From: Flavobacteriaceae bacterium
GTDB lineage: Bacteria; Bacteroidota; Bacteroidia; Flavobacteriales; Flavobacteriaceae
Direction of reading: 5' to 3'
DNA length: 32,567 bases
Assembly: GCA_022425505.1 (NCBI GenBank)
Contig: JAKMFI010000044.1
Coordinates: 1 to 32,567 of the forward strand
Shown here: positions 16,725 to 26,800 of the stretch, piece by piece
How positions within the stretch are numbered: the first letter of the stretch is position 1
How the letters are laid out: each line of letters starts with the position of its first letter
Made by a program: the position numbers and the translations under genes
Notes under the pieces: generated by a model
Told to the model about the DNA's origin: nothing
Databases searched by the model: none
What the model saw: the letters and a program-made list of their open reading frames with translations, nothing else

Positions 16725-17705
16725 TTATACCAAATAAAAGAATGTGAATACAAAGACCCAAACGAGGTCAACAAAATGCCAGTACAATCCGACCTTTTCC
16801 ACCATTTCGTAGTGTCCACGTTTTTCATAGGTTCCAATCACAACGTTGAAGAAAATGATGAGATTGATAAGCACACCTGTAAAAACGTGAAAGCCGTGAA
16901 AGCCAGTAATAAAGAAGAAGAAGTTCGCAAAGAGCGGACTTCCATATTCGTTTCGAACGAGGTTAGCTCCTTCAACGACATGTACGGCTTGGGTGATTTT
17001 GTTGATCGAACCCTCTCGATCCAATACGATTTTATGTCCTTTGGCATCATTTTGTTGGGTTTTAATCAGCAAGTTTTCATTGGCCAAAAACCCGGCTGTA
17101 ATTTCCTCTACGGAATAAGTTGGCAATGTGGATTCTGTGACATACCATACGCCGTTTTTGGCTTCATGTTGGGATCGATCTGTTGGGATTGATGCCGCAA
17201 ATGAGTTCAAGTTGACACGCTTGCCCGTTTCCGCATTTACAAACTGTAAAATCTGTCCACCACGAGTTTCGACAGCACCATACTGCCCGTTGATAAAATT
17301 TTTCCACTCCCATGCTTGTGAGCCCAAAAAGATAGCACCCCCAACAATGGTAAGGAGCATATAAAACGCAACTTTATTTTTCTTCATGTGGTGACCTGCA
17401 TCAACCGCGAGTACCATCGTTACCGATGAAAAAATCAAAATAAATGTCATCAAGGCCACATAATACATAGGTGCATCTAAGCCATGTAAAAAAGGAAAGT
17501 GATTGAACACCTCATCTGCAATCGGCCAGGATTCGATATACTTAAAACGAGAGAAGCCATAGGCAGCGAGAAAGCCCGAAAAGGTAAGGGCATCGGAAAC
17601 AATGAAAAACCACATCATCATTTTCCCGTAGCTCGCATTTAGCGGTTTGTTCCCGCCTCCCCAAATGTTTTCATTTTCTGATTGGTTTGTCAACGTTGCG
17701 TCCAT
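16725..17705 (-). CDS. Cytochrome c oxidase subunit III, long form with periplasmic insert
   Basis: This 326-residue subunit III of a heme-copper oxidase is an inner-membrane protein. The N-terminal half has helices around MMWFFIVSDALTFSGFLAAYGF and ALMTFILIFSSVTMVLAV. The C-terminal half has the signature GFHGFHVFTGVLINLI, then GHYEMVEKVGLYWHFVDLVWVFVF. Between them is a hydrophilic insert (about residues 130-240) with no predicted helix, beginning QYGAVETRGGQILQF. Canonical subunit III lacks such a domain, although related long forms occur in Bacteroidota. It lies 40 bases after a second, short subunit III gene, which suggests the two belong to one oxidase. Confidence 0.92.
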   Translation of the reverse strand: MDATLTNQSENENIWGGGNKPLNASYGKMMMWFFIVSDALTFSGFLAAYGFSRFKYIESWPIADEVFNHFPFLHGLDAPMYYVALMTFILIFSSVTMVLAVDAGHHMKKNKVAFYMLLTIVGGAIFLGSQAWEWKNFINGQYGAVETRGGQILQFVNAETGKRVNLNSFAASIPTDRSQHEAKNGVWYVTESTLPTYSVEEITAGFLANENLLIKTQQNDAKGHKIVLDREGSINKITQAVHVVEGANLVRNEYGSPLFANFFFFITGFHGFHVFTGVLINLIIFFNVVIGTYEKRGHYEMVEKVGLYWHFVDLVWVFVFTFFYLV

Positions 17706-17745
17706 AAGAATGCATTACTGTTTTGGTTGTACAAAAATACGTGAT

Positions 17746-18303
17746 TTATCGTAAAAAATATAGAAAGAGAAACAAATACACCCACAAAAACCCTAAAAAA
17801 TGCCAGAAGGTATGTGCGAGGGAAAATCCAAGAGGATTTATCGCATATTTCCCACGACGATGATTGGCAATTACCACCAATAAGACGACAAGACCTGCGA
17901 CCAAATGCGCGAGGTGAACCAGCACCAAGACATATAAAAACGAAGTCGTGACATTGCTTTGCGCACCAGTGAAATAATACCCCATATCGACCAGACTCGA
18001 AAAGCCTTGGAATTGCAAGAATACAAAAGCAAACGCAAGGGCTAAGGTCACCCATAATAAGCTCGCTGTTGCTTTGGGTTGTGCTGTCAACTTTTTATTG
18101 GCTTGCCAGAAAGTAACACTGCTCAACAGAATCACAAGCGTACTCAAATACAAAGACATAGGGAGACTAAAGTCCTCCAACCAGTCTGGCCTTGACTTGC
18201 TAACCACATAAGCGCTGGTGAGTCCTGCAAAGGTCATCGAGATACTGATCATTGAAAACCAAAGCATCATTTTTTTTGCGCGAATATTTTTGGATTGTTC
18301 CAT
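17746..18303 (-). CDS. Cytochrome c oxidase subunit III, short form
   Basis: This 185-residue COX3-family protein has five hydrophobic segments. They include KMMLWFSMISISMTFAGLTSAYVV, YLSTLVILLSSVTFW, WVTLALAFAFVFLQF, FLYVLVLVHLAHLVAGLVVLLVV and a C-terminal HTFWHFLGFLWVYLFLFLYFL. The HLAHLVAG and FWHFLGFLW parts correspond to the H.FH...G and .YWHFVD..W parts of subunit III. Its ATG shares the A of the cyoE TAA (TAATG, 18301-18305), so it is coupled to heme O synthesis. It is clearly distinct from the long form downstream. Confidence 0.92.
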   Translation of the reverse strand: MEQSKNIRAKKMMLWFSMISISMTFAGLTSAYVVSKSRPDWLEDFSLPMSLYLSTLVILLSSVTFWQANKKLTAQPKATASLLWVTLALAFAFVFLQFQGFSSLVDMGYYFTGAQSNVTTSFLYVLVLVHLAHLVAGLVVLLVVIANHRRGKYAINPLGFSLAHTFWHFLGFLWVYLFLFLYFLR

Positions 18304-19208
18304 TATATCAATTTATCAATTACATAAATAATCTGAATCCATGAGATGTAAATCACACTGACAATCATCAGTTGTCTTGCCGATTGATGGTCGAGTTTTT
18401 GATACAGGTGCATGGCAGAAATAATAAGTCCTAATCCAGACAATGCAACCAAAATCGCTGCGACAAGTGAAATTTGTAATGAGCCCGTAATCCCCAACAC
18501 TGGGAATACGGAAATTACGAGTGTCCAAACACTGTAAAGGACGGCTTGTAAAGCCGTTTTTCGATCTCGCCTCCCGCTGGGGAGCATATTGATTCCCACG
18601 CGATTGTAGTCTTCAAACATCAACCAACCAATCGCCCAAAAGTGAGGGAATTGCCAAAAAAATTGAATCATAAACAGGGTTCCTGCCTCCAGTCCAAAAG
18701 AACCGGTAGCAGCGACCCAACCAAGCATAAAAGGAATTGCTCCTGGAAAGGCCCCTACAAAAACAGCGAGTGGTGTTTTTGTTTTCAAAGGCGTATAAAC
18801 GCTGGTGTAGAGAAACATAGAAATAGCAGCAAACATCGCGGTTTTGGGGTTGATTGCATAGAGGGTCGACAAGCCTGAAATAGAGAGAACAACAGCAATC
18901 CAAAAAGCCGTTGTTGGGCTCATGTTGCCTGATGGTAGAGGTCGGTTTTTGGTGCGATGCATTTGGGCATCAATATCACGTTCAATAATCTGATTAAACG
19001 CATTCGAAGCTCCTGCTATCGCTAAGCCGCCAAACAGAAGTAAACTCAATTCGTTTGGGTCGATCACTTCACAACCCAAAATATAGCCAGCGATACTCGA
19101 AAAGACAACGCTAAAGCTAAGACGTGCTTTTGTCAGCTGCGCAAAATGTTGAGCAAAGACCAATGCTAAGCTTAGAAATCCTGAATGTGAGGTCGTTGTC
19201 TTAATCAT
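18303..19208 (-). CDS. cyoE: Protoheme IX farnesyltransferase (heme O synthase)
   Basis: CyoE/CtaB transfers a farnesyl group to heme b to make heme O, the precursor of heme A for oxidases. It is a UbiA-type inner-membrane protein of 301 residues with about eight or nine helices. The first Asp-rich motif is in NAFNQIIERDIDAQMHRTKNRPLPSG and the second in DYNRVGINMLPSGRRDRKT. ATG 19208 is chosen because a promoter -7 element covers 19224-19231, where an in-frame start at 19226 would fall. It is the first gene of the oxidase operon, which also provides subunits III and IV and copper chaperones. Confidence 0.95.
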   Translation of the reverse strand: MIKTTTSHSGFLSLALVFAQHFAQLTKARLSFSVVFSSIAGYILGCEVIDPNELSLLLFGGLAIAGASNAFNQIIERDIDAQMHRTKNRPLPSGNMSPTTAFWIAVVLSISGLSTLYAINPKTAMFAAISMFLYTSVYTPLKTKTPLAVFVGAFPGAIPFMLGWVAATGSFGLEAGTLFMIQFFWQFPHFWAIGWLMFEDYNRVGINMLPSGRRDRKTALQAVLYSVWTLVISVFPVLGITGSLQISLVAAILVALSGLGLIISAMHLYQKLDHQSARQLMIVSVIYISWIQIIYVIDKLI

Positions 19209-19223
19209 TATGCAATTCGGCAA

Positions 19224-19254
19224 CAAAGATACTGCACCTTAGTACGTTAGGCAA
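19224..19254 (-). promoter_or_regulatory. Promoter of the cyoE-oxidase operon
   Basis: On the minus strand a -7 element TATCTTTG (19224-19231) matches TAnnTTTG exactly. A -33 TTG (19252-19254) lies 20 bases upstream, the usual Bacteroidota spacing. The predicted start of transcription is about 10 bases before ATG 19208. It lies just beyond the tonB terminator, so the oxidase operon is an independent unit. Confidence 0.6.
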
Positions 19255-19265
19255 TGATTCTGTAT

Positions 19266-19291
19266 AAAAAAACCCGGTAAAAACCGGGTTT
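19266..19291 (-). terminator. Rho-independent terminator of tonB
   Basis: A perfect 9-bp stem is formed by AAACCCGGT (19270-19278) and ACCGGGTTT (19283-19291) with a 4-base loop. On the minus strand it is followed by a run of T (A tract 19266-19272 on the plus strand). It lies 6 bases after the tonB stop codon and separates tonB from the oxidase operon. Confidence 0.88.
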
Positions 19292-19296
19292 ATATG

Positions 19297-19995
19297 TTAC
19301 TGTAAACGGAAGGTAATTGGAATACTAAAGGGTACTCGAACGGGGCGACCTCTTTGTTTGCCTGGGACCATTTTGGGTAATTTTCCCATAATCCTTTGTG
19401 CTTCTTTTTCGAGGTTTTTATCAGGGCCTCGCGTCCGAATTCCGACGATATCACCATTTTTGGCAATCACGAATTGCACATAGACTCTACCCTGAATCCC
19501 CATTTCTTGCGCAATCTCGGGATAGCGGAAGTTTCTGTTGATGTGACGTTGGATTTTCTCTTGGAAGCAATCTCTGCGTTTGTCTTTTGCAACGCGCTCG
19601 CATCCAGGAAAAATTGGTACATCTTCAATGATCGCAAATGGCACATCGACATCAAAGTCATCCAAAACTTCGACCTCTTCGATAATTTCTTCTTGTGTGG
19701 TTTCTGTTGACTCTATAATCGTCTCTTCCACTTCTTCTTCGTCTTCAACAATCTCAATGATTTCAGGAGCTGGTGGAGGTGGTGGAGGTGGTGGGGTTTT
19801 GATTTGTTCTGTCAGTGGAACTTCTTCATCATCGTCGTCATCTACATTGAGTTTTTGTAGTAATAAGTCCGATGCTTCATAGGTTTTCCACTCAATCGCT
19901 CGCCATGACACAAACAAAATCACACAGAGTCCAATTACAAAATAGAGATTGCTGTTTTTGTTTAAATCCGCTTTTGGGTTCTTTTTCGGTTTCAT
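19297..19995 (-). CDS. Energy transducer TonB
   Basis: TonB transmits proton-motive force from ExbB/ExbD to outer-membrane receptors. This 232-residue protein has a cytoplasmic basic N-terminus and one membrane helix (LYFVIGLCVILFVSW, about residues 17-31). An Asp/Glu run and a linker of eight prolines follow, then a long Glu/Ile/Val-rich acidic segment. The C-terminal TonB domain (about 130-232) contains FRYPEIAQEMGIQGRVYVQF and LPKMVPGKQRGRPVRVPFSIP. FPGCE and a second Cys (RRDCFQEK) are typical of the Bacteroidota form. It is probably monocistronic: a terminator follows and a weak promoter-like TATTTTAG lies at 20017-20024. No ExbBD or receptor gene is nearby. Confidence 0.94.
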   Translation of the reverse strand: MKPKKNPKADLNKNSNLYFVIGLCVILFVSWRAIEWKTYEASDLLLQKLNVDDDDDEEVPLTEQIKTPPPPPPPPAPEIIEIVEDEEEVEETIIESTETTQEEIIEEVEVLDDFDVDVPFAIIEDVPIFPGCERVAKDKRRDCFQEKIQRHINRNFRYPEIAQEMGIQGRVYVQFVIAKNGDIVGIRTRGPDKNLEKEAQRIMGKLPKMVPGKQRGRPVRVPFSIPITFRLQ

Positions 19996-20053
19996 ACTTG
20001 ATTCTTATGGAGTTAGCTAAAATAACAATTTTATGCCATTCAACGTAATCTAA

Positions 20054-20425
20054 TTAACGAATGTCCAAAAAGCGTGCCGTTCCGATGGCAATTGAGATTC
20101 CAACCGCGTTGGCAAATACGTCTAGAACATCCATTTCTCTTTGAATAGGAAGAACATCTTGCATGATTTCCAGTGCCAACCCCAGAAAGAAAACGGACAG
20201 TCCAGCTTGGATATGTTTTTGGGTCGTATGTGTTTTGGTGCTGAGGAGCCAAAAAAAAGTCAAAGTCGCGTAATACAGCCCATGAATGAGCTTATCTGAA
20301 AGCGAAAAAGTAAGTTGCTCAATTTGTTGGGGTGGCATTAGACTCCCCACAATCGCAATTGTGATCAGAATAAAGGTTATTCCTCTTGCGATTCTAACTT
20401 TGAATAAGCGCTGAATAGGTCTCAT
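20054..20425 (-). CDS. VanZ family membrane protein
   Basis: This 123-residue protein has about four hydrophobic segments: GITFILITIAIVGSLMP, KLIHGLYYATLTFFWLL, QAGLSVFFLGLALEIMQ and VFANAVGISIAIG. The pattern SDKLIHGLYY, E(I/L)MQ and DVLDVFANAVGI is the VanZ-like family signature, seen in VanZ and many proteins of unknown role. ATG 20425 lies inside the end of gcvH, a 32-base overlap, and no better start is visible. VanZ-like genes follow gcvH and sprA in several flavobacteria, so this is conserved synteny. No function beyond membrane location can be read. Confidence 0.85.
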   Translation of the reverse strand: MRPIQRLFKVRIARGITFILITIAIVGSLMPPQQIEQLTFSLSDKLIHGLYYATLTFFWLLSTKTHTTQKHIQAGLSVFFLGLALEIMQDVLPIQREMDVLDVFANAVGISIAIGTARFLDIR

Positions 20426-20774
20426 GACTCAATAGGTTTTCGATTTCATCTGGGTTTTCGATTTCGATCTTCACCATCCAACCCTGTCCATAAGGATCTG
20501 TATTGACAAGTTCGGGCGTGCCGGTAAGTTCGTCGTTAAAGGCAGTAATTTTTCCCGTCAAGGGTGCGAACAAATCCGATACTGTTTTCACAGCTTCAAC
20601 CGTACCAAAAACCGCTTCACAATCTACCGTTTCGTCGAGTGTATCAACCTCCACATAAACGATATCACCCAATTCGCCCTGCGCAAAATCGGTAATCCCG
20701 ACAGTGGCAATATTATTTTCGATTAGAACCCATTCGTGATCTTTGGTGTATTTGAGGTTTTCTGGAATATTCAT
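20394..20774 (-). CDS. gcvH: Glycine cleavage system H protein
   Basis: GcvH carries the lipoyl arm that shuttles the aminomethyl group between the P, T and L proteins of the glycine cleavage system. This 126-residue protein opens with the typical YTKDHEWV, followed by GITDFAQGELGDIVYV. The lipoylated lysine is Lys63 in GTVEAVKTVSDLFAP. The C-terminus PYGQGWMVKIEI is standard. It starts 39 bases after the sprA stop, so it is likely co-transcribed with sprA, and it overlaps vanZ downstream. No gcvT or gcvP is in the window, which is normal for flavobacteria. Confidence 0.97.
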   Translation of the reverse strand: MNIPENLKYTKDHEWVLIENNIATVGITDFAQGELGDIVYVEVDTLDETVDCEAVFGTVEAVKTVSDLFAPLTGKITAFNDELTGTPELVNTDPYGQGWMVKIEIENPDEIENLLSHETYSALIQS

Positions 20775-20813
20775 GCTAAAAAATTATGTGTTGTAAAAGA
20801 ACGGATTTTGTGA

Positions 20814-23800
20814 TTAATTACCAAAGTTATACCGCAAGGTCACACCCGAACGAATATTGGTTTGTGGAAAAGCCGTTGAGATTGCAAATTTTGAAAAGGT
20901 ATGATCATAGAAAAATAAGGCCGTCAGATTCCGTGATAAGGCGTAATCAGCAGAAAGTTTGAGTGACCACAACCGCTGCCCTGCTGTAACTTGATTGTTG
21001 AGCAAGTCGAGGTTGCGCACGATCGTAATGTTGTCGCGAACCGATAGGTCTCCTTTGATATTGATGTCTCCTTTTAGGGTTGTACGTTTGCCACCAAAGT
21101 TGGTGCGGAAGGGAACAGACTTAATACGGTATCCTACCCCTAGCGTAAGTTCTTTTCCACTGGTTTCGGTAAGTAAATTATTATCCAAGCTCAATGCCAA
21201 AGCACGGTCTTTTTTGATTTCAGTACTGAACTGGAAGCTGTTTTTGAGTTCAAAGTCAACCTTGATCAATGGGTTAAATTGCTCAACCAAATTGATGTTT
21301 GTATACAAGGTCTCATTGAGGAAGTTACCTCCTTGATCGAGGTGACCGGGTAATGTTTGGTCATAATTTAGGTTGGTTTGATAGTTGATCAAGGTATGGC
21401 TTGCTCGATAGCCATGAGCGATGGAAAACCGCTGAAAATATTTTTTAAAGAGTTTGGTTTTTATCAGTCCTGTGTACTGCAGCGCCCAATTGGGAAGTGG
21501 GGTTTCACGAGTGGCGGTCAGGGGTACGGTTTCTGGGCTTTGACCAGAGTATGCCGCCAAAAAAGCAGGGATCAATACAGCTTGATTGATTTTGCCATAG
21601 CCCACTGGAAACCCATCAGCATCGACGTTGGCTGGGTCAAGACCTCGCTCATTCGCCAACCGCTCTGCGATAATCAGCCGATTGGCTTTTAAGTTTTCAA
21701 AGGATTGATCGTCAACTGTACCTGAACCAAATGCCGTGTTGATCAAAATGGTTGAGATTTCAAAGTTGCCAAAGGTATTCGGATTGAGGGCGTTGTAACT
21801 CGAATCCGTAACGATATAGTTCTCACCACGATTCTCAGACAGACTACGATTTCCGCTGATGTCGAGCTGTAAGCCCTCCAGAAAACTGACTTCCGCAGAA
21901 TAGGTCAAGTCTGTGTTGTGTACTTGTGTAAACTGTCCGTTATAACTCGGAAACTCGGTGAGCCACCCTCGCTTTGCAGCTTCATAACGGATATCGCTTT
22001 GGCTACCCAATGCAAAGGGTAAACCCGGATTAGAAGTACCCAAAAACCCGACATTTTGGGTATAGCCGGGCAATACTGTTCCATTGTTTTCACTGTATGT
22101 CAATTGCACACGTTTGAGGGCAGTGGCAAGACCAATCAGCGAATTGGTGAGTTGGGTTTGTATGGATTTTCGGTCTCGGGATCGTGTGTTTTTTTCGAGC
22201 TTAAGCGCACGGTAAATTTTTTGGAAATTAAATGTGGTATTCAGGTTGTGTGTGTTAGCGTTTTGTATGGTATTCACAACCCCGAGTACATTGCCAAACT
22301 CATCTTCTACTTCATTGAGAGACTCTGACCCTCGTTGCCAATTAAAATCTCCTGAATAGCTGTATGTTCCATCGATAAAATTCACCAATGGAAGAAGTCG
22401 GAAAGGAAGGTTATACGTCAGCCCGAGTCTCTGGCTAAACTGGTTTGGGTCTCCAACATCCCAAAGTCCATCCCAAATATCGAGTTCTTGGTTTACCTTT
22501 TTTATGTCTGATGTATTATCAAAGTAATAGTTCCGAACAATATTCTTACTCGATGCGGTAAAATCGAATCGTAGAGATTTGGTCAAATTGTGGTTGAGGG
22601 TGAACATCCAATCGAACATGTAATTTCGCTGTTGCAATTTGGGCAGTGCGAGTTGTTGCCCTGCATCTACTCCCTCCAAAAACACCTCTCGAAACTGCTG
22701 ACTGTTAAATGTTCGATTGATATTGGTGGAGAGCGAAACGCTCGCAGGAATCGGATTAATGTTGATCGCGCTCAGCCACTGTAAATAGCTTTTTGTATTG
22801 ATAAATGAGAGCTTTGAAAAGGGTTCGATCGACAATGGTTCAAATCCATATTGATAACCAGCACCCATCCGCAAGTTTTTAAAGCTGTAGTCTTCAATTT
22901 CGTAGTCACTTCGTTTTTCCTCGTTGTAGGCATAGGACAGATCAAAGTTCTCAATATCAAAAAAGTCTTTGCGTTGATCGGGGCCACGTTGTTTACGCAC
23001 CCCAACTAGGTTTATGCTTTTCTGTTGCGACTGGCTCACCGCTTGATTTCGGATCGCATCTTTAGTTGCTTGGTCAGGGGAATTATCGAGACGGTCTTGC
23101 AGTTTTAAATCTTGATAAAACGGATCGTATTTGGGGTTGATAAATTCTTCTGCAAAGCTGTAACTCAACGGCAACTGAACTCCCCATTTTTTGGGTAGCA
23201 GTTGTCCCACATTCACATTGGTATTGATGCCATAGCCACGGGTGTCGTCTTGGTTGCGCAGGTTTGGAATTTGGTCGATATTGCCAAAGCCAACTGTTGA
23301 GATATTCCCATTGAGATTTATTGTCGCAAAATCTGCAAGATTGGCGTCGAGTTCAGCCACGGAGGCCCACCCCCCTTGGTTGTCAATCTCTGCCAAACGC
23401 AGCTCATTAAACCAAACCTCTCCATGGAGGTAATCCCCTGGTGATTCGGAAGGGTTTTTCACCCCAACCATTAGGGTTCTCACTTGACCCAAAGTCGGGT
23501 TACCACGAACTGCAATTTTGTATTTCTTGTTTCCAGGTAAACTACTTATCGGGCTAAACTCATCAATGGGGTTGAGTTCTTCATCGAAATAAGTTGCCCC
23601 GACCAAACTCCGGTTTTGTATGGCTTTTGCCTTGGCTCCTGTGAGGAGTGACAATGGGATATCAATGGAGTTGCTTTCTGGTTGCCACACATCGTCCGCA
23701 CTGAGGTTATTGGAAACTCCTTCTGTGTAGGGCGTTGGCTTTAGGGGCACCTCGATTTGATAATAATTCTCCGTCATATCGGTACCAATCCGCATAAAGG

Positions 23801-26800
23801 CAACCATGCGCTTGTCAAAATTCTCTTGAGAGCTCTCGCCTGGTAAGGGTGTTCTATTTGGAATCGATTCCGCATGGACAAACATCTTGACTCGTTTGTA
23901 TTGGCGCATATCGATATCGATATTTTTATAGACCCCTTTCAGGTCTTTTGGTTCGAGGTCTTGGACTCGTAAGGATAAAGACTGCTCATTCTGACGAATC
24001 ACTGTATTAAAATTATTGAGCTGTTCGCGAACCACACCGGGTGGAAGTTTATAGTTGATCGGGATGCGATTTTCGTTTTCTAAGATATTCACGGTACTCA
24101 CGTCAACACTGGTATTAGCGCTACTGATTTGCGCAGTGTTGAGCGGTTGGTTGTATCGCCGCCAATCGCCACGAACCAAATCCAATGTTCCAAATCGGAG
24201 GACAACCAGATCGGTAAAGCCCTTAAGCCACATTCTCATAAAGCGTACGGAACGCAAATCTGACATATTGTTGACTGCTTCAAAATAGGGACGCAAACTG
24301 GGGTTGTCATAGTATTCTGGCACAACAGGAATTTTGAATTGCAGCCAACGTGAGGTCGTTCGATCGCCATTGGCAAGTTCCACATTGTTATTGACCCGTA
24401 CATCGGTAATAAAGGGGTGTGATCCCACTTGCATATTTTTTTGAATCGGGATACGATATTCAAAATAGCTGTCGATGGTATTCATGGTGTTGTCCTTATT
24501 GAGGTCTTCCGCATCGGGTACCGTATAAGATCCACGATTGTTGTCAGTCACTTCAAGGATCGAGTTTCCGTCTGTGCCATTGTAGCGCTTGTATCGATTG
24601 AGAATCGATCCATTGGCTTGTAAAAAGTATTGGTAGTTGTCCCCTGCCGGATCACTACTTTCGGCAGTAAAGGCAGTGGAATAGATCGCCCCTTCCTCTT
24701 GATCAGACAGCCCATCATAGCCCACATCTTGCAAGCTGCGGTTTTCTCCGTTTGCATCAAACGCATACACCAAAGACTGGGTTGCAGGGGTTCGCGCCCA
24801 TCCCGTTTCGTAGGTCAATGCCAGACCATCCGTTCCGGGTAATCCATTTTCATACTGCTTGCGTCCATCTCGTAAAACGTCTTCCGAAATACTTCCCAAA
24901 TCAAATATCAAATCCCCAAGACTTTCGTCGGTTAACTCGTCATTTTCAGAAAATGTATCTAGCATCCAAAACTCGATATACTCCACGTTGGACTGATCAA
25001 AGTTGGTGCTGCTTAAGGCACGCGTGATTCCCGCCCAATTTTCAGAGGGGTCATTGACAAAACTTCCATAGGGATTGGTGTTGTAGGGTCCTTTTTCTTC
25101 GGGGTAGTATGCCAAGTCCATGGTGTATTGAACCGCCGTTTGGCCTTGCACAAGGTCTTGTTGCGGGAAAATTTCATTGATAAATACGCGTCGCACCTCA
25201 TCTTCGGATAGGTCATTATTTGAAATTTCTGACGGGCGTTGATTCGAATAAAATACGGGATCAATGGTGTACCATGCCAGTCGTGCGCGATGGTGACCAC
25301 TGCTGAGATCATCAATCGGCGCGTCGAAACCTTGCACATTGGCAAAAGGCACACTCGACAATGACCAGGACTGCACATCACGCAAATCGATATTGCTTTG
25401 CGCACCTTCAAAGTCATCGACATAGGTGGTTGCTTCTCCGTTGAGTTCGGTACCTTTTGGCGTTTGAGACAACAAATAGGCAATCTCGCCACGGAAGGAT
25501 AGGTTTGACATGACCTCCGTGTCTATGTTTGGCAGCTTGTTGACCATGCGAGTCAGGAATGGCACTTCTGTCGAAAAGGTAGAGCTCATTCCCAGCATGG
25601 TATTGTTGACTGGCTCCAGCCCATAGTTTGCTTTTTGCGTGAGTGGACGCTCACTGAGGTTCATCACGGTAGCTCCCATCAAAAAGTTATCGCTGAATTT
25701 ATGTTCGACATGAACCCCGCTAAAGCGTTTGTTCTGCTGCCCAAAAAAGGAATTGCTTTCGGTCGAAACTTCAATGGGAACATTGGAGTTTTGCAAACTT
25801 TCGTTGAGTATGGTAACCCGTCCAAGTTGGTAATTCACAGAGTAATCGATCCCCTCCTGTAGCAGACGTCCGCCAGCGGTCACACGAACCGATCCGCGGG
25901 GTACGTTGAATGCTCCAAGAGAAATTCCAGCTCCTCCTCCGCTCGACTTGTAGCGTCCTTTGAGTTGGAATTTGTTTTGCGCTGCAAAGTCAATCGCCTC
26001 TGATTTGGTCAGCTTATACATCTCTGGAAAGACATATTTATTTTGATTGGCGTTATAGGTAGCTGCCACATCATAGTCCTCACTAGAATCATACTGTAAG
26101 GTGTCAAACAAAAACTCTCCAAACGGCTCTACTTTTGGAAAAATAATACGCCCATTTTCTCGGTCAACCGTAATTCCTTCGACAAAGTCAAAAAAGCCAT
26201 CTCCACCATCCTGTAGATCGTTGTAGATATTAAGTCGATCTACCCCAAAAACGTTGAGCAACACCCGTTGGTCAAGCCCCTCTGGCCAAATGTCTTCTGC
26301 AATTGGTGAGATATAATTTATTGGTGAGGGATCTGAAAAAAGAAGGTTAAACACAAAGCCATCTTGATCAAGTTGGTAAGCCCCGATATTGTAGATGTTT
26401 TTCATCATCAAATCCCATACTGGCTGCTCCACGTTAGTCAAGTTGCTTCGAAGGAGTTTGACCACCAAGCTATTGTTGAGAACCTGTTGACTTTGGCCAC
26501 TTCCGCTGGTTGAACTCGAGGGCACACCATCGCCAGCAAACTCACCAACTTGATAGGTTTGACCCCCGACTGTGTACTGAAAGGCAACCGCCAAAATCTC
26601 ATCATTATTAAGTCGTTGTCTCAAGGAGATATACCCCAATTTGGGATGGAGGGTATAGTCTGTTGATTCGAGTTTTCGTGCACTTTCAAGAACAGCATAA
26701 TCGATCCCCTCTTGCACCGTGCCCGAGAGGGTTCCAAAGCCGTTACGGGTCGTGGCAATGTCTCGAATGTCGTTTGTCAAAATCCCACTCCCCAACTGCT

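Noticed and set aside
19580-19882. Plus-strand Ser/Gly-rich open frame opposite tonB
   Set aside because: It is the antisense reading of the Glu/Asp/Pro-rich TonB linker; its composition is explained by that.
20995-25862. Many open frames of 60-160 codons antisense to or in other frames of sprA
   Set aside because: None has a recognisable domain or credible start context, and sprA is intact across the whole stretch.
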